Source of the DNA: Aestuariivita boseongensis
GTDB lineage: Bacteria; Pseudomonadota; Alphaproteobacteria; Rhodobacterales; Rhodobacteraceae
Reading direction: 5' to 3'
DNA: 64,000 bases
NCBI RefSeq assembly: GCF_001262635.1
Contig: NZ_JXYH01000004.1
Span: forward strand, 1-64,000
Shown here one piece after another: positions 27,048 through 36,954 of the stretch. Under the pieces are notes generated by a model that worked only from the letters and a program-made list of their open reading frames with translations, was not told the DNA's origin and searched no databases. The position numbers and the translations under genes were made by a program. Positions within the stretch are counted from its first letter, which is position 1, and each line of letters begins with the position of its first letter.

Positions 27048-27077
27048 AAAAAGGGCCGCCAGCGCGCGGCCCTTTTT
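27048..27077 (+). terminator. intrinsic terminator after ftsZ
   Basis: AAAAAGGGCCGC (27048-27059) and GCGGCCCTTTTT (27066-27077) form a perfect 12-bp stem with a 6-nt loop, ending in a T-run. It is symmetric enough to work in both directions, but only ftsZ needs it. Confidence 0.9.
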
Positions 27078-27126
27078 CTTTAGAAAACAATAGCTTGAAA
27101 TCGTTTGGGCAGTGTTTCGCCGAACT

Positions 27127-27161
27127 GTTACAAATACATTTCACTCCGTTACAAAGAGTGA
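27127..27161. promoter_or_regulatory. GTTACAAA direct repeat and inverted repeat upstream of lpxC
   Basis: GTTACAAA occurs at 27127-27134 and 27148-27155, exactly 21 bp (two helical turns) apart. The second is enclosed by TCACTC (27141-27146) and GAGTGA (27156-27161). This is the only regulatory-looking structure between the ftsZ terminator and the lpxC start. Confidence 0.35.
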
Positions 27162-27245
27162 GTTGAGCCTGCGCCAACACCGCTTTAACCACATACCTAC
27201 GTCGCCTAAGTAGAGCGGCATGGCGAAACAACCTACAGGCACATC

Positions 27246-28169
27246 GTGCAAAATACGCTGAAACATCCCGTGACTTTCACGTCCGTCGGCCTGCATTCGG
27301 GTCGTCCTGCGCGTATGGTCATCCGGCCTGCTTCGGCCGAGCACGGCATCTGGTTTCGCCGGACCGATATCGTTGGCCGCGACAACCTGATCTCAGCTGT
27401 TTGGAACGCGGCCGAACACTCCGCGCTTTGCACCAAGCTGGTGAACGCCGCGGGCGTGTCGGTCTCGACCGTGGAACATGTGATGGCCGCCTTGGCCGGC
27501 TGCGGCGTACATAATGCGCTGATCGACGTGGATGGCCCCGAGGTACCGATCCTTGACGGGTCCGCGGCACCTTTCGTGCGTGGCATCATGGCGCGTGGCC
27601 TGCAACGGCTGACAGCGCCCGTCCGCGCAATAGAAGTCCTTAAAGAGGTGCGCGTCGAACGCGATGGCGCCGTCGCCTCCATCGCGCCATCCGATACGCT
27701 GAAGATCGACTTCCATATCGATTTCGAAGATGCCGCCATCGGTCGTCAGAGCAAGATGCTGGTGATGAACAACGGCGCCTTCGCCCGTGAACTGTGCGAC
27801 AGCCGCACCTTCTGCCGGCAGGCCGATATTGACGCGATGCACGCCAATGGTCTGGCCCTTGGCGGCGCACCCGGCGTGAACGCCGTGGTCTTTGACGGTA
27901 ATCTGGTCACCAGCCCCGGCGGCCTGCGCCACCGCGACGAACCCGTCCGCCACAAGATGCTGGATGCGCTGGGCGATCTGGCATTGGCAGGGGGGCCGAT
28001 CCTGGGCCATTACACCGGTATCCGCGCCGGCCATACGCTGACAAACATGCTGTTGCGCACGCTGTTTGCCACACCGGGCGCCGCACGCATGATCGTCTGC
28101 AGCCCCGAACAGACCGCGCGTCTGCCGGGTGTCGGTCTGCACTGGGCTGAAATTCCCGAAGTTGCCTGA
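27246..28169 (+). CDS. lpxC: UDP-3-O-acyl-GlcNAc deacetylase LpxC
   Basis: A zinc deacetylase of 307 residues catalysing the committed step of lipid A synthesis. VEHVMAALAGCGVHN near residue 76 has the first zinc-ligand histidine; RHKMLDALGDLAL near residue 235 provides the second His and the Asp, and the conserved VDGPEVPILDGSAAPF near residue 95 is present. The start is GTG at 27246. It follows the ftsZ terminator, so it has its own promoter in the 168-base interval. Confidence 0.95.
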   Translation: MQNTLKHPVTFTSVGLHSGRPARMVIRPASAEHGIWFRRTDIVGRDNLISAVWNAAEHSALCTKLVNAAGVSVSTVEHVMAALAGCGVHNALIDVDGPEVPILDGSAAPFVRGIMARGLQRLTAPVRAIEVLKEVRVERDGAVASIAPSDTLKIDFHIDFEDAAIGRQSKMLVMNNGAFARELCDSRTFCRQADIDAMHANGLALGGAPGVNAVVFDGNLVTSPGGLRHRDEPVRHKMLDALGDLALAGGPILGHYTGIRAGHTLTNMLLRTLFATPGAARMIVCSPEQTARLPGVGLHWAEIPEVA

Positions 28170-28293
28170 TCGCAGGCCGGTTCAAACAGCCACACAAGCT
28201 TCCGACTTGGTAACTAAAGCATTTTGCACCTGAAATGAATGTGCTAGACCAGCCTGAAAGAAGGGCGATGAGCCAAAGACTAGGCGGTAGGGT

Positions 28294-29172
28294 ATGGCGC
28301 GCAAGACAGGCAAAGCAGCGATGTACAAGGTGATCCGTTGGTGTGCGGCCATGGGCCTTGTCGCGACACTGGCGGCCTGCGGCGGAGGCGGGTTGTTCGG
28401 CGGGCCTTCTGTGGACCGCGATGAAAGCCTTGAAGCCTTCACGCCACAACAGATCTTCGAGCGCGGCGAATATGAACTGGATCGCGGGCGCACGGATGAT
28501 GCGGCCTGGTATTTCTCGGAAATCGAACGGCTCTATCCGTATTCGTCCTGGGCGCGCCGCGCGCTGATCATGCAGGCCTATGCCTATCACACGGGCCGCG
28601 ATTACCCCAATTCCCGCTCGGCCGCGCAGCGATACATCGATTTCTATCCGGCGGATGAAGACGCGGCTTATGCGCAATATCTTCTGGCGCTCAGCTATTA
28701 TGATCAGATCGACGAGGTGGGCCGCGACCAGGGGCTGACCTTTCAGGCGCTGCAGGCCCTGCGCGGTGTGATCGAACGCTATCCGGACAGCCAGTATGCC
28801 GACAGTGCGATCCTGAAATTCGATCTGGCCTTCGACCATCTGGCGGGCAAGGAAATGGAGATCGGCCGTTATTATCTGCGCCGCGACCATTATGCCGCCG
28901 CGATCAACCGCTTCCGCGTCGTGGTAGAGGATTTCCAGACCACATCCCACACGCCCGAGGCGCTGCACCGCCTGGTGGAAGCCTATCTGTCGCTGGGTCT
29001 GACGGACGAAGCGCAGACCGCGGGCGCGATCCTGGGCTTCAACTATCAATCCACCGACTGGTACGAGGACAGCTATCGCCTGCTGACCGGACGCGGGCTT
29101 GAGCCGCGCGCGTTGGGCAATAACTGGCTGTCGGCGATCTATCGTCAAACGATCAAGGGCGAATGGTTGTAG
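28294..29172 (+). CDS. bamD: outer membrane assembly lipoprotein BamD (ComL)
   Basis: A 292-residue lipoprotein of the BAM complex. The signal peptide ends in the lipobox LAAC (Cys near residue 29); the ATG at 28321 (MYKVIRWC...) is an alternative, shorter start. TPR-like repeats follow, including GEYELDRGRTDDAAWYFSEI near residues 62-81 and the BamD-typical YPDSQYADSA and FDLAFDHLAGKEMEIGRYYL (near residues 168-200). It lies in the usual place between lpxC and recN. Confidence 0.92.
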   Translation: MARKTGKAAMYKVIRWCAAMGLVATLAACGGGGLFGGPSVDRDESLEAFTPQQIFERGEYELDRGRTDDAAWYFSEIERLYPYSSWARRALIMQAYAYHTGRDYPNSRSAAQRYIDFYPADEDAAYAQYLLALSYYDQIDEVGRDQGLTFQALQALRGVIERYPDSQYADSAILKFDLAFDHLAGKEMEIGRYYLRRDHYAAAINRFRVVVEDFQTTSHTPEALHRLVEAYLSLGLTDEAQTAGAILGFNYQSTDWYEDSYRLLTGRGLEPRALGNNWLSAIYRQTIKGEWL

Positions 29173-29210
29173 CATTTGGTGCGTGTCACCACGCATCCCA
29201 CAGGTGAGCG

Positions 29211-30860
29211 ATGCTGCGAGCGCTTGAAATCAGGGACATGCTGATCATTGACCGGCTGGAGCTTGAGCTGCAGCCGGGTCTCAACGTGCTGACCGGAGAG
29301 ACCGGTGCAGGCAAGTCCATCCTTCTGGATTCGCTGGGTTTCGTGCTGGGCTGGCGGGGCCGGGCTGAACTTGTCCGTCAGGGCGCCGATCAGGGTGAGG
29401 TCGTGGCCGTCTTCGATCTGGGCGAGGGACATCCGGCACGCGCCATCCTGGACGAGGCCGGGCTGCCGTCGGGCGACGAACTGATCCTGCGCCGGATCAA
29501 TACGGCTGACGGGCGCAAGACCGCCTGGATCAATGATCGCCGCGCCAGCGGGGACGTGCTGCGTGCGCTGTCGGATGTGCTGATCGAACTGCATGGCCAG
29601 CATGATGACCGGGGGCTTCTGAACCCGCGCGGCCATCGTCTGCTTCTGGATGAATTCGGGGGGTATGACGACCTTGTGAACGGGGTCAAAACCGCGTGGG
29701 CCGACATGGCAGAGGCGAGCAAGGCCCTGAAAGCGTTGGAAGAACAGGTCGCCGCCGCGCGCGCTGAAGAAGATTTTCTGCGCCACTCGGTGAAGGAACT
29801 CGACACGCTCAACCCCGAACCGGGGGAGGAAGCCACCCTCGACACCCGCCGCCGCATGATGCAAGCCGCCGAAAAGATCCGCGACGACATTGCCCGCGCG
29901 CATCAGCTTCTGGGGATTGAAGGCGGTGAAGGCGCGCTCAGCGACGCTGCCCGCTGGCTGGAAGGGGTGGCCGATCAGGCCGGCGAGGCGCTGGATGAAC
30001 CCATTGCGGCCTTGTCCCGCGCCCTTGTGGAATTGGGAGAGGCGCAATCCGGCGTGGAACGGGTGCTGGAAAGCCTTGATTTCAATCCGGCCGAGCTGGA
30101 AGAGGCCGAAGAACGCCTCTTTGCCATACGCGCGCTGGCCCGCAAACATGGCGTGGCCCCTGACGATCTGGGCGATTTCGCGGAAGACCTGCGCGGGCGG
30201 CTTGCAGCCCTTGACGCGGGGGAGGCCGGTTTGGGCACGCGGGCAAAGGCGCTCAAGGCGGCGGAGGCAGCTTATGACGCCGCCGCGACGGCGCTGACCC
30301 AGGCCCGTCAAGCCGCGGCGCAAAAGCTGGACAAGGCGGTGATGGCGGAACTCGCGCCCCTGAAAATGGATCGCGCCGTGTTCGAAACACAGATCGCGCC
30401 CACCGATCCCGGCCCCGAAGGGCGCGATGCGGTCACTTTTACCGTGGCCACCAACCCGGGCGCGCCAGCCGGGCCGCTTAACAAGATCGCTTCGGGCGGG
30501 GAACTCAGCCGGTTTCTTCTTGCGCTGAAGGTCTGTCTGACCGGCACCGACAGCGGCCGCACCCTGATCTTTGACGAGATCGACCGCGGTGTGGGCGGGG
30601 CCACCGCCGATGCCGTGGGCCGGCGCCTTGCGTCGCTGGCGGGGCAGGGACAGGTTCTGGTCGTCACCCATTCCCCCCAGGTGGCTGCGCGCGGCGCACA
30701 TCACTGGCGGGTGGAAAAACAGGTCCGCGATGGCGCGACCCTGTCTACCGTGACCCCGCTGCCCGAAACCGCCCGCGTGGACGAGATTGCGCGGATGCTG
30801 GCAGGCGACACCGTCACGGACGAGGCGCGCGCCGCCGCCCGTGCGCTTCTGGATGCATAA
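29211..30860 (+). CDS. recN: DNA repair ATPase RecN
   Basis: An SMC-like ATPase of 549 residues acting in double-strand break repair. Walker A GETGAGKSI near residue 30, a coiled-coil-rich middle (residues 150-390, Ala/Glu/Leu rich), the ABC signature ASGGELSRFLLALK near residue 427 and Walker B LIFDEIDRGVGG near residue 452 are all present. It starts 38 bases after bamD. I saw no GTTC-N7-GTTC or GAAC-N7-GAAC LexA box in the short gap upstream. Confidence 0.95.
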   Translation: MLRALEIRDMLIIDRLELELQPGLNVLTGETGAGKSILLDSLGFVLGWRGRAELVRQGADQGEVVAVFDLGEGHPARAILDEAGLPSGDELILRRINTADGRKTAWINDRRASGDVLRALSDVLIELHGQHDDRGLLNPRGHRLLLDEFGGYDDLVNGVKTAWADMAEASKALKALEEQVAAARAEEDFLRHSVKELDTLNPEPGEEATLDTRRRMMQAAEKIRDDIARAHQLLGIEGGEGALSDAARWLEGVADQAGEALDEPIAALSRALVELGEAQSGVERVLESLDFNPAELEEAEERLFAIRALARKHGVAPDDLGDFAEDLRGRLAALDAGEAGLGTRAKALKAAEAAYDAAATALTQARQAAAQKLDKAVMAELAPLKMDRAVFETQIAPTDPGPEGRDAVTFTVATNPGAPAGPLNKIASGGELSRFLLALKVCLTGTDSGRTLIFDEIDRGVGGATADAVGRRLASLAGQGQVLVVTHSPQVAARGAHHWRVEKQVRDGATLSTVTPLPETARVDEIARMLAGDTVTDEARAAARALLDA

Positions 30861-30951
30861 AGCACGTCTCTCATCTTATTGAGCATGAACGGGCTTTTCT
30901 GTCCGGCCTCTCTGTCCTAGACAGGGATGAACCCTGGCCAAAGGCAGGTCG

Positions 30952-32637
30952 ATGGCCCGCGAACGCTCACTTCTGTCTCAACAGCTGGATCAGGCCGTCA
31001 GCGCCTGCAAGGAAGGCTGGCGCGTGCTGCGCCTGCGCGGGCCGTCTCAGGTGCAGTTCTGGTTCATTGCGCTGGCCATCGGGATCGCGGCTGGCTTTGC
31101 TGCGCTTTTGTTCCGCAAAGGGATCGAGGCGCTACAGGCTTGGCTGTACAGGTCAGACGATATCCAGATGATCCACACCCATGCGGAATCGTTGCCCTGG
31201 TACATGATCCTTCTGATCCCCGTTGTGGGCGGGCTGATCGTGGGGCTGATCCTGCACCGTTTCACGCCGGATGGCCGCGTCCGGTCGGTGGCGGATGTGA
31301 TCGAAGGGGCCGCATTGCATGATGGCCGGGTGGAAACGCGGGCCGGGTTGGCCTCGGCCGTCGCATCGCTCATCACGCTCAGCTCTGGCGGGTCTTCGGG
31401 CCGGGAAGGGCCGGTGGTCCACCTGGCAGGTGTGCTCTCGACGAAAGTCTCCCGCTGGATCAAGGCCGATGGCATCACCGGGCGCGACCTTCTGGGGTGT
31501 GCGGTGGCCGCGGCTGTCTCGGCCAGCTTCAACGCGCCCATCGCCGGGGCGCTCTTCGCGCTTGAGGTGGTGCTGCGCCATTTCGCCGTGCACGCCTTTG
31601 CCCCCATCGCCATCGCCTCGGTTGCGGGCACTGTGATCAACCGGTTGGAGTTCGGTGATATCACCGAATTTTCCCTGCAGCAAAACGGCGCGCTGCAATT
31701 CTATGTCGAACTGCCCGCCTTCATGCTTCTTGGCCTGATCTCCGGCCTTGTTGCCGTGGCGCTGATGAAATCCATCTTCTTTGCCGAAGACTTCGCAGAT
31801 CACATCCAAAGCCGTACGGGCCTGCCGCGCTGGCTCAGGCCGGCCATTGCAGGGCTTCTGCTGGGTGCGTTGGCGATATGGTTTCCCCATATCATTGGCG
31901 TCGGATATGAGACGACCACACGCGCCCTTGCAGGCGGGCTCTTGCTGCACGAGGTCATTGTTTTTGCGATCCTCAAGGTCATCGCCGTCGCGATCACCAT
32001 TGCGGGCCGGATGGGCGGTGGGGTTTTCTCGCCCTCGCTGATGCTCGGTGCGCTGACGGGGCTGGGCTTTGGGCTGATCGCCACCTCGGTCTTTCCTGAC
32101 GTGTCAGGCTCTTACACCCTCTACGCGCTTGCGGGCACCGGTGCGGTTGCGGCGGCTGTGCTGGGTGCGCCGATTTCCACCACGCTGATCGTGTTTGAAC
32201 TGACCGGCGACTGGCAGACCGGGCTTGCGGTGATGGTGTCAGTGTCGCTTTCGACCGCGCTTGCCTCCCGCCTCGTGGACAGGTCCTTCTTCCTAAGTCA
32301 GCTGGAACGGCGCGGAATTCACCTGGCCGCGGGACCACAGGCGTATCTGCTGGCGATGTTCAGGGTCTCTTCTGTCATGCGCGAGTTGGAGCATCAGCGT
32401 GCAGCCCCCGTATCGGAATGCTGGGACATGATTGCCGAGGGCATCTATATCGACGCCTCTGCCACGCTTGAGGCCGCAATGCCCGTCTTTGACCGCATGT
32501 CGGTGTCCTTCATCCCGGTTGTGACGCTGACCGGGGAGAACGCAGCGCCCGAGTTGCAGGGCGCGTTGTTCCAGGTCGATGCGCTGAAGGCTTATAACCG
32601 GGCTCTGGCCGCGACGGCTGCGGAAGAACACTCCTAG
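30952..32637 (+). CDS. ClC-family chloride channel/transporter
   Basis: A 561-residue polytopic membrane protein. GGSSGREGPVVHLAG near residues 146-160 is the ClC selectivity-filter motif with the gating glutamate; GAPISTTLIVFELTGDW near residue 404 and GRMGGGVFSPSLMLGA near residue 350 are also diagnostic. The C-terminal ~70 residues resemble part of a CBS-type regulatory region, but a complete CBS pair is not evident. Whether it is a channel or a Cl-/H+ exchanger cannot be decided here. Transcribed convergently with the DUF427 gene. Confidence 0.9.
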   Translation: MARERSLLSQQLDQAVSACKEGWRVLRLRGPSQVQFWFIALAIGIAAGFAALLFRKGIEALQAWLYRSDDIQMIHTHAESLPWYMILLIPVVGGLIVGLILHRFTPDGRVRSVADVIEGAALHDGRVETRAGLASAVASLITLSSGGSSGREGPVVHLAGVLSTKVSRWIKADGITGRDLLGCAVAAAVSASFNAPIAGALFALEVVLRHFAVHAFAPIAIASVAGTVINRLEFGDITEFSLQQNGALQFYVELPAFMLLGLISGLVAVALMKSIFFAEDFADHIQSRTGLPRWLRPAIAGLLLGALAIWFPHIIGVGYETTTRALAGGLLLHEVIVFAILKVIAVAITIAGRMGGGVFSPSLMLGALTGLGFGLIATSVFPDVSGSYTLYALAGTGAVAAAVLGAPISTTLIVFELTGDWQTGLAVMVSVSLSTALASRLVDRSFFLSQLERRGIHLAAGPQAYLLAMFRVSSVMRELEHQRAAPVSECWDMIAEGIYIDASATLEAAMPVFDRMSVSFIPVVTLTGENAAPELQGALFQVDALKAYNRALAATAAEEHS

Positions 32638-32674
32638 GCCCGCAGCGCAGGTGTGAAGATTGACCGCCTGCGCG

Positions 32675-33019
32675 TCAGACCCGTTCCACGGTCACCCGAT
32701 CGCCCACATAGAAGGCCAGATGATCCTTGATGGCCGCCACGGACTCCTTCGGATCTTCATAGCTCCACACCGCGTTCTCGATCGTGCCGGATTTGTTCAC
32801 GATCGAAAAATAGCTGGCATCCCCCTTGTGCGGGCAATGAGTTGTCTTTTCGGTGCGATCCAGAAAGGCCATCGCAATATCGCCGCGCGGAAAATAGATC
32901 ACCGGAGGATAGTCGCCCTCGCTCAGTTCCAGCGCATTGGCGCTTTCACCCAACACGGCCCCACCAGACCGCACGGTCCAGACACCTTCTGCCTTGCGAA
33001 TGCGAATATGGTCAGCCAT
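32675..33019 (-). CDS. DUF427 domain protein
   Basis: A 114-residue soluble protein of the DUF427 family. The conserved core is present: [11 protein letters not shown] near residue 39, then the [12 protein letters not shown] segment near residues 60-71, and [11 protein letters not shown] near residues 82-92. The function of the family is not established. The ATG at 33019 is preceded by GAGGAGGG on the minus strand, a strong ribosome-binding site. Confidence 0.85.
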   Translation of the reverse strand: MADHIRIRKAEGVWTVRSGGAVLGESANALELSEGDYPPVIYFPRGDIAMAFLDRTEKTTHCPHKGDASYFSIVNKSGTIENAVWSYEDPKESVAAIKDHLAFYVGDRVTVERV

Positions 33020-33110
33020 TCCCGGCCCTCCTCCTCAGATCTTCAAATTCATCTGCCCGAACAAAGCGACACAGGTGTAACACGCAAAGCGCCTGTCACA
33101 CGCGCAAAAG

Positions 33111-34904
33111 TCAGATCGGGGCAGAAGCCGCATCCAACCACATCTGCGCCGCCTTGCCCAGACGTGAGTGCAGTTTTTCCCGCACCTCGGCGTGATATCT
33201 GTTCAGCCAGGCCAGCTCCTCGCGGCTCATCATATCGGGCAGGATCAGGCGCCGGTCCAGCGGCACGAATGTCAGCGTGCGCCAGGACAGCATGGGCCGA
33301 TGCGCATCGCCGCCCATGGGCACTTCGACCTCTTCCACCACGATCAGGTTTTCCAGCCGGATGCCGAAGGCCCCCTCACGGTAGTACCCCGGCTCGTTCG
33401 ACAGGATCATGCCCGGCTCCAGAGGCACCTGGCTGACCCGGCTCAACCGTTGGGGGCCTTCATGCACGTTCAGATAGGTGCCAACACCATGGCCCAGGCC
33501 ATGGTCGAAATCCTGATGCGCCAACCAAAGCGGCATGCGCCCTGCCATTTCGATGTCGCGGCCCGCCAGCCCCTTGGGCCAGATCAGGCGCGACATGGCA
33601 ATCATGCCCTGCAACACGCGGGTATAGCAGGCTTTTTCCTCGTCCCCCACATCGCCGATGGCAATGGTCCGGGTGATATCGGTGGTGCCGTCCAGATATT
33701 GTCCGCCACTGTCCAGAACCAGCAGATGACCGTTTTCCAGCACGCTGTCGGTCTCTTCGGTCACCCGGTAATGCATGATCGCCCCATTGGGCCCGGTGCC
33801 CGAGATCGTATCGAACGAGATATCCTGCAGCGCATTATCCTTGCGCCGCAGTTCCTCCAGCTTCTTGACCACCGAAATCTCGGTCAGGCTGCCGGGTGTC
33901 TGATCGTCAAGCCAGGCCAAAAGTTCGATCATCGCGACCGCATCGCGCAGATGCGCCTCTGCCGTACCGGCAATCTCGACCGGGTTCTTGCGCGCCTTGG
34001 GCAGGGCGCATGGGTCGCGGCCCAGAACCGGCTCGGCGCAGGCCTCGAAGAGGGCATAGGGTACAGTTTCACTTGCCAGAAGCACACGGCCCTTCAAAGC
34101 GCGTACGGTCTCCTCTAGCGCGTCAGGCTCGGCCTGCTGCACCGCGTCACCCAGATGATCCCCCAGATCAGTCAGCTTTTCCGGATGGGTAAACAGATCG
34201 ACCCGCCCATCTGCATGGAGAATGGCAAAGCATTGCATGACCGGGTTCCGCTCAACATCCGCGCCGCGGATATTCAGCAGCCACATGATACTGTCGGGAA
34301 GGGTGATCACCGCCGCCGCCAGACCCTGCTGGCGCAGGTCTTGGGCCAGGCGCACGCGTTTGTCCTCATGCGCCTCGCCCGCGAATTCCAGCGGATGCAC
34401 CTTGGCGGGTTCCATGGGCGGGGCAGGCTGATCCTCCCAGATGCGGTCCACGAGGTTGTCCGCCACGGGCACCAGCTCGATCCCGCTGCCATCCAGAGCA
34501 TCGCGCGCCTGCGCCACCTGGCTTTGTGACATCAGCCAGGGATCAAACCCGATCCGGGCCGCGCCATCGAACTGGTCTTTCAGCCAATCGGCCAGCGTGG
34601 TCTCGGGCCAGGGCACAGGCGTGAAGTGATCCAGATCGACCTGAGCCTTCACCTGCGTGCGATAGCGCCCGTCGATGAACACCCCCGCCTTTTCAGCCAG
34701 CGCCACGCAAAACCCGGCCGATCCGGTAAAGCCCGTCAGCCACGCCAGCCGCGCATCGCGTGCAGCCACATATTCTCCCTGATGGGCATCCGCACGGGGC
34801 ACGATGAAACCATCCAACCCCTCCGCTTCCATTTCCTCGCGCAACGCGGCCAAACGCGGCGGACCCTGATCGGGGCGCGCGGTGACGTCGAATGTCTGAA
34901 ACAT
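33111..34904 (-). CDS. M24-family Xaa-Pro aminopeptidase (aminopeptidase P)
   Basis: A 597-residue metallopeptidase with the long eukaryotic-like architecture: two creatinase N-terminal-type domains, then the pita-bread catalytic domain and a C-terminal extension. Metal ligands are seen in LVLDSGGQYLDGTTDITRT (two Asp), GHGVGTYLNVHEG (His), LSNEPGYY (Glu) and IRLENLIVVEE (Glu). It removes N-terminal residues preceding proline. The ATG at 34904 has a GGGAGA ribosome-binding site. A copy of the dispersed GTATTTT element lies upstream in the gap to cobT. Confidence 0.92.
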   Translation of the reverse strand: MFQTFDVTARPDQGPPRLAALREEMEAEGLDGFIVPRADAHQGEYVAARDARLAWLTGFTGSAGFCVALAEKAGVFIDGRYRTQVKAQVDLDHFTPVPWPETTLADWLKDQFDGAARIGFDPWLMSQSQVAQARDALDGSGIELVPVADNLVDRIWEDQPAPPMEPAKVHPLEFAGEAHEDKRVRLAQDLRQQGLAAAVITLPDSIMWLLNIRGADVERNPVMQCFAILHADGRVDLFTHPEKLTDLGDHLGDAVQQAEPDALEETVRALKGRVLLASETVPYALFEACAEPVLGRDPCALPKARKNPVEIAGTAEAHLRDAVAMIELLAWLDDQTPGSLTEISVVKKLEELRRKDNALQDISFDTISGTGPNGAIMHYRVTEETDSVLENGHLLVLDSGGQYLDGTTDITRTIAIGDVGDEEKACYTRVLQGMIAMSRLIWPKGLAGRDIEMAGRMPLWLAHQDFDHGLGHGVGTYLNVHEGPQRLSRVSQVPLEPGMILSNEPGYYREGAFGIRLENLIVVEEVEVPMGGDAHRPMLSWRTLTFVPLDRRLILPDMMSREELAWLNRYHAEVREKLHSRLGKAAQMWLDAASAPI

Positions 34905-35024
34905 GAACGCTCTCCCTTTCAGGTCAAAGACTTGGCGCGCGGCTGAGTGAAAGTCCAGCGCTCATCGCGCAGATGACCTGCGCCCTCTACACACCGGCGG
35001 GCCGCCCTTGCCGGAACGGCCCGT

Positions 35025-35046
35025 CTTCTTCTCTTTCCAAATACGG
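35025..35046 (-). repeat. dispersed GTATTTT...GAAGAA element, copy 3
   Basis: On the minus strand: CCGTATTTGGAAAGAGAAG plus AAG. It lies about 30 bases after the cobT stop codon, in cobT's reading direction. It matches the copy inside the racemase gene at 20 of its 21 leading bases. A short GC-rich run follows (GACGGGCCGTTCC), so it could belong to a transcription end. Confidence 0.6.
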
Positions 35047-35076
35047 AATCCCGCCGCCAGCCCGGCAGCGCAACAC

Positions 35077-36954
35077 TCAACTGGCGCGTTTCATCCCCAT
35101 CACGCGGGCCCTTGCGCGCGGATCGGAATCAAACAGCGACGCCAGCTGTTCCGTCATCGCACCGGCCAATTGCTCCACATCCGTGATGGTCACCGCCCGG
35201 TCATAATAGCGCGTCACGTCATGGCCGATACCGATGGCCAGCAGTTCCACCAGCTTCTTCTTCTCCACCATCGCAATCACGTCACGCAGGTGTTTTTCCA
35301 GGTAATTCGCAGGGTTCACGGACAAAGTTGAATCGTCCACCGGCGCGCCATCCGAAATCACCATCAGGATCTTGCGCTGCTCGCGTCGCGCCAGCATCCG
35401 CCGGTGCGCCCATTCCAGCGCCTCTCCATCGATGTTTTCCTTCAGAAGGCCTTCCTTCATCATCAGCCCCAGATTGGGCCGCGTCCGCCGCCATGGCGCA
35501 TCGGCGGATTTATAGATGATGTGGCGCAGATCGTTCAGCCGTCCCGGCGTCTGAGGCCGCCCGTCATTCAACCACGCCTCCCGCGCCTGACCGCCTTTCC
35601 ACGCGCGTGTGGTAAAACCCAGAATTTCCACCTTTACGTCGCAGCGCTCCAGCGTGCGTGCCAGAACATCGGCACAGATCGCAGCAATCGAAATGGGCCG
35701 CCCGCGCATGGAGCCGGAATTGTCCAGCAAAAGCGTCACCACCGTGTCGCGGAACTCGGTATCCTTCTCGACCTTGAAGGACAAAGGCGTCGTCGGGTTC
35801 GCCACCACCCGCGCCAGACGACCGGCATCCAGAATACCTTCCTCCCGATCGAACTCCCAGCTGCGGTTCTGCTGCGCCTGCAAGCGCCGCTGCAGCTTGT
35901 TGGCCAGCCGCGATACCGCGCCTTTCAACGGCTCCAGCTGCTGGTCCAGATAGGCGCGCAGCCGTTCCAGCTCCACCGGATCAGCCAATTCTTCCGCGCC
36001 GATCTCCTCGTCATTGTCGGTCTTGTAGACTTTGTAATCCGGATCGGCATCCGACACGGGCTGAGGGGCAGGGGGTTCCAGCGGAGCCTCGCCCTCGGGC
36101 ATCTCGGTCTCTTCGCCCATCTCCTGATCGGCCATGTCATCCATGCTGACCTGAGCTTGGGCGGCGTCCTGCTGATCTTCCTGAGCCTGTTCGGGATTGG
36201 CTTCCGCGTCTTCTTCCTCGCTGTCATCCTGACCGGTGCTGTCGGGATCCTGCTCCTCTTCGGCGTTTTCCTCTGCGCCGTCTTCTTCGTCTTCGTCGAT
36301 CTCATCCGGATCGTCGCCCAGCTGATCGCCATAGCCCAGATCGGTGATCACCTGCCGCGCGAAGCGGGCAAATTCCGACTGATCCGCCAGGATATCCTGC
36401 AGGTTTTCCAAGGTGCCGCCGGCCTGATCCTCGATAAACCCGCGCCACAGATCCATGACGTTCTGTGCTCCGCCGGGCAAATCGCGCCCCGTCGCCAAGT
36501 GCCGGATCAGATAGCCCGCCGCGACAGCCAAAGGCGCCTCCGACGCCTCCTTCACTTGGTCATAGCCCCGCCGCAGCGCCTCATGGGCGATCTTCACGTC
36601 GATATTTCCGGCCGTTCCGGGCATGTCCCGCGCGCCCATCGCCTCGCAGCGCGCCATCTCCATCGCCTCATAAAGATCGCGCGCCATCTCGCCCGCAGGG
36701 GCATATTTCGCATGTGTGCCCGCGTCGTGATACTTGTGCTGCAACGCCAGCGCATCGGCGGTGCCGCGTGCCAGCAGAACCTCTTCCCGGCTCATCCGGC
36801 GAGAGACCTGCGGCAGGCGCATGGCATCCCCCGACAGGCCCGAGGGGTCAACCGAATAGCTCACCGAAAGCTCAGGGTCGTCCGCCATCACCTTCGTGGC
36901 TTCGGCCAGGGCCTTCTTGAAAGGATCGGCCGGATTGTCGGTGGGTTTGTTCAT
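35077..36954 (-). CDS. cobT: cobaltochelatase subunit CobT
   Basis: A 625-residue subunit of the aerobic, ATP-dependent cobaltochelatase of cobalamin synthesis (CobN-CobS-CobT). The N-terminal region (to about residue 215) is followed by a very acidic linker ([20 protein letters not shown], residues 228-247 and beyond) and a C-terminal VWA domain with the MIDAS motif [11 protein letters not shown] near residue 405. It is coupled by ATGA overlap to the racemase-family gene that separates it from cobS. Confidence 0.95.
   Translation of the reverse strand: MNKPTDNPADPFKKALAEATKVMADDPELSVSYSVDPSGLSGDAMRLPQVSRRMSREEVLLARGTADALALQHKYHDAGTHAKYAPAGEMARDLYEAMEMARCEAMGARDMPGTAGNIDVKIAHEALRRGYDQVKEASEAPLAVAAGYLIRHLATGRDLPGGAQNVMDLWRGFIEDQAGGTLENLQDILADQSEFARFARQVITDLGYGDQLGDDPDEIDEDEEDGAEENAEEEQDPDSTGQDDSEEEDAEANPEQAQEDQQDAAQAQVSMDDMADQEMGEETEMPEGEAPLEPPAPQPVSDADPDYKVYKTDNDEEIGAEELADPVELERLRAYLDQQLEPLKGAVSRLANKLQRRLQAQQNRSWEFDREEGILDAGRLARVVANPTTPLSFKVEKDTEFRDTVVTLLLDNSGSMRGRPISIAAICADVLARTLERCDVKVEILGFTTRAWKGGQAREAWLNDGRPQTPGRLNDLRHIIYKSADAPWRRTRPNLGLMMKEGLLKENIDGEALEWAHRRMLARREQRKILMVISDGAPVDDSTLSVNPANYLEKHLRDVIAMVEKKKLVELLAIGIGHDVTRYYDRAVTITDVEQLAGAMTEQLASLFDSDPRARARVMGMKRAS

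Noticed and set aside
29173-29210. LexA box before recN
   Set aside because: No GTTC-N7-GTTC or GAAC-N7-GAAC sequence is present in the short gap; recN may be driven from an upstream promoter.
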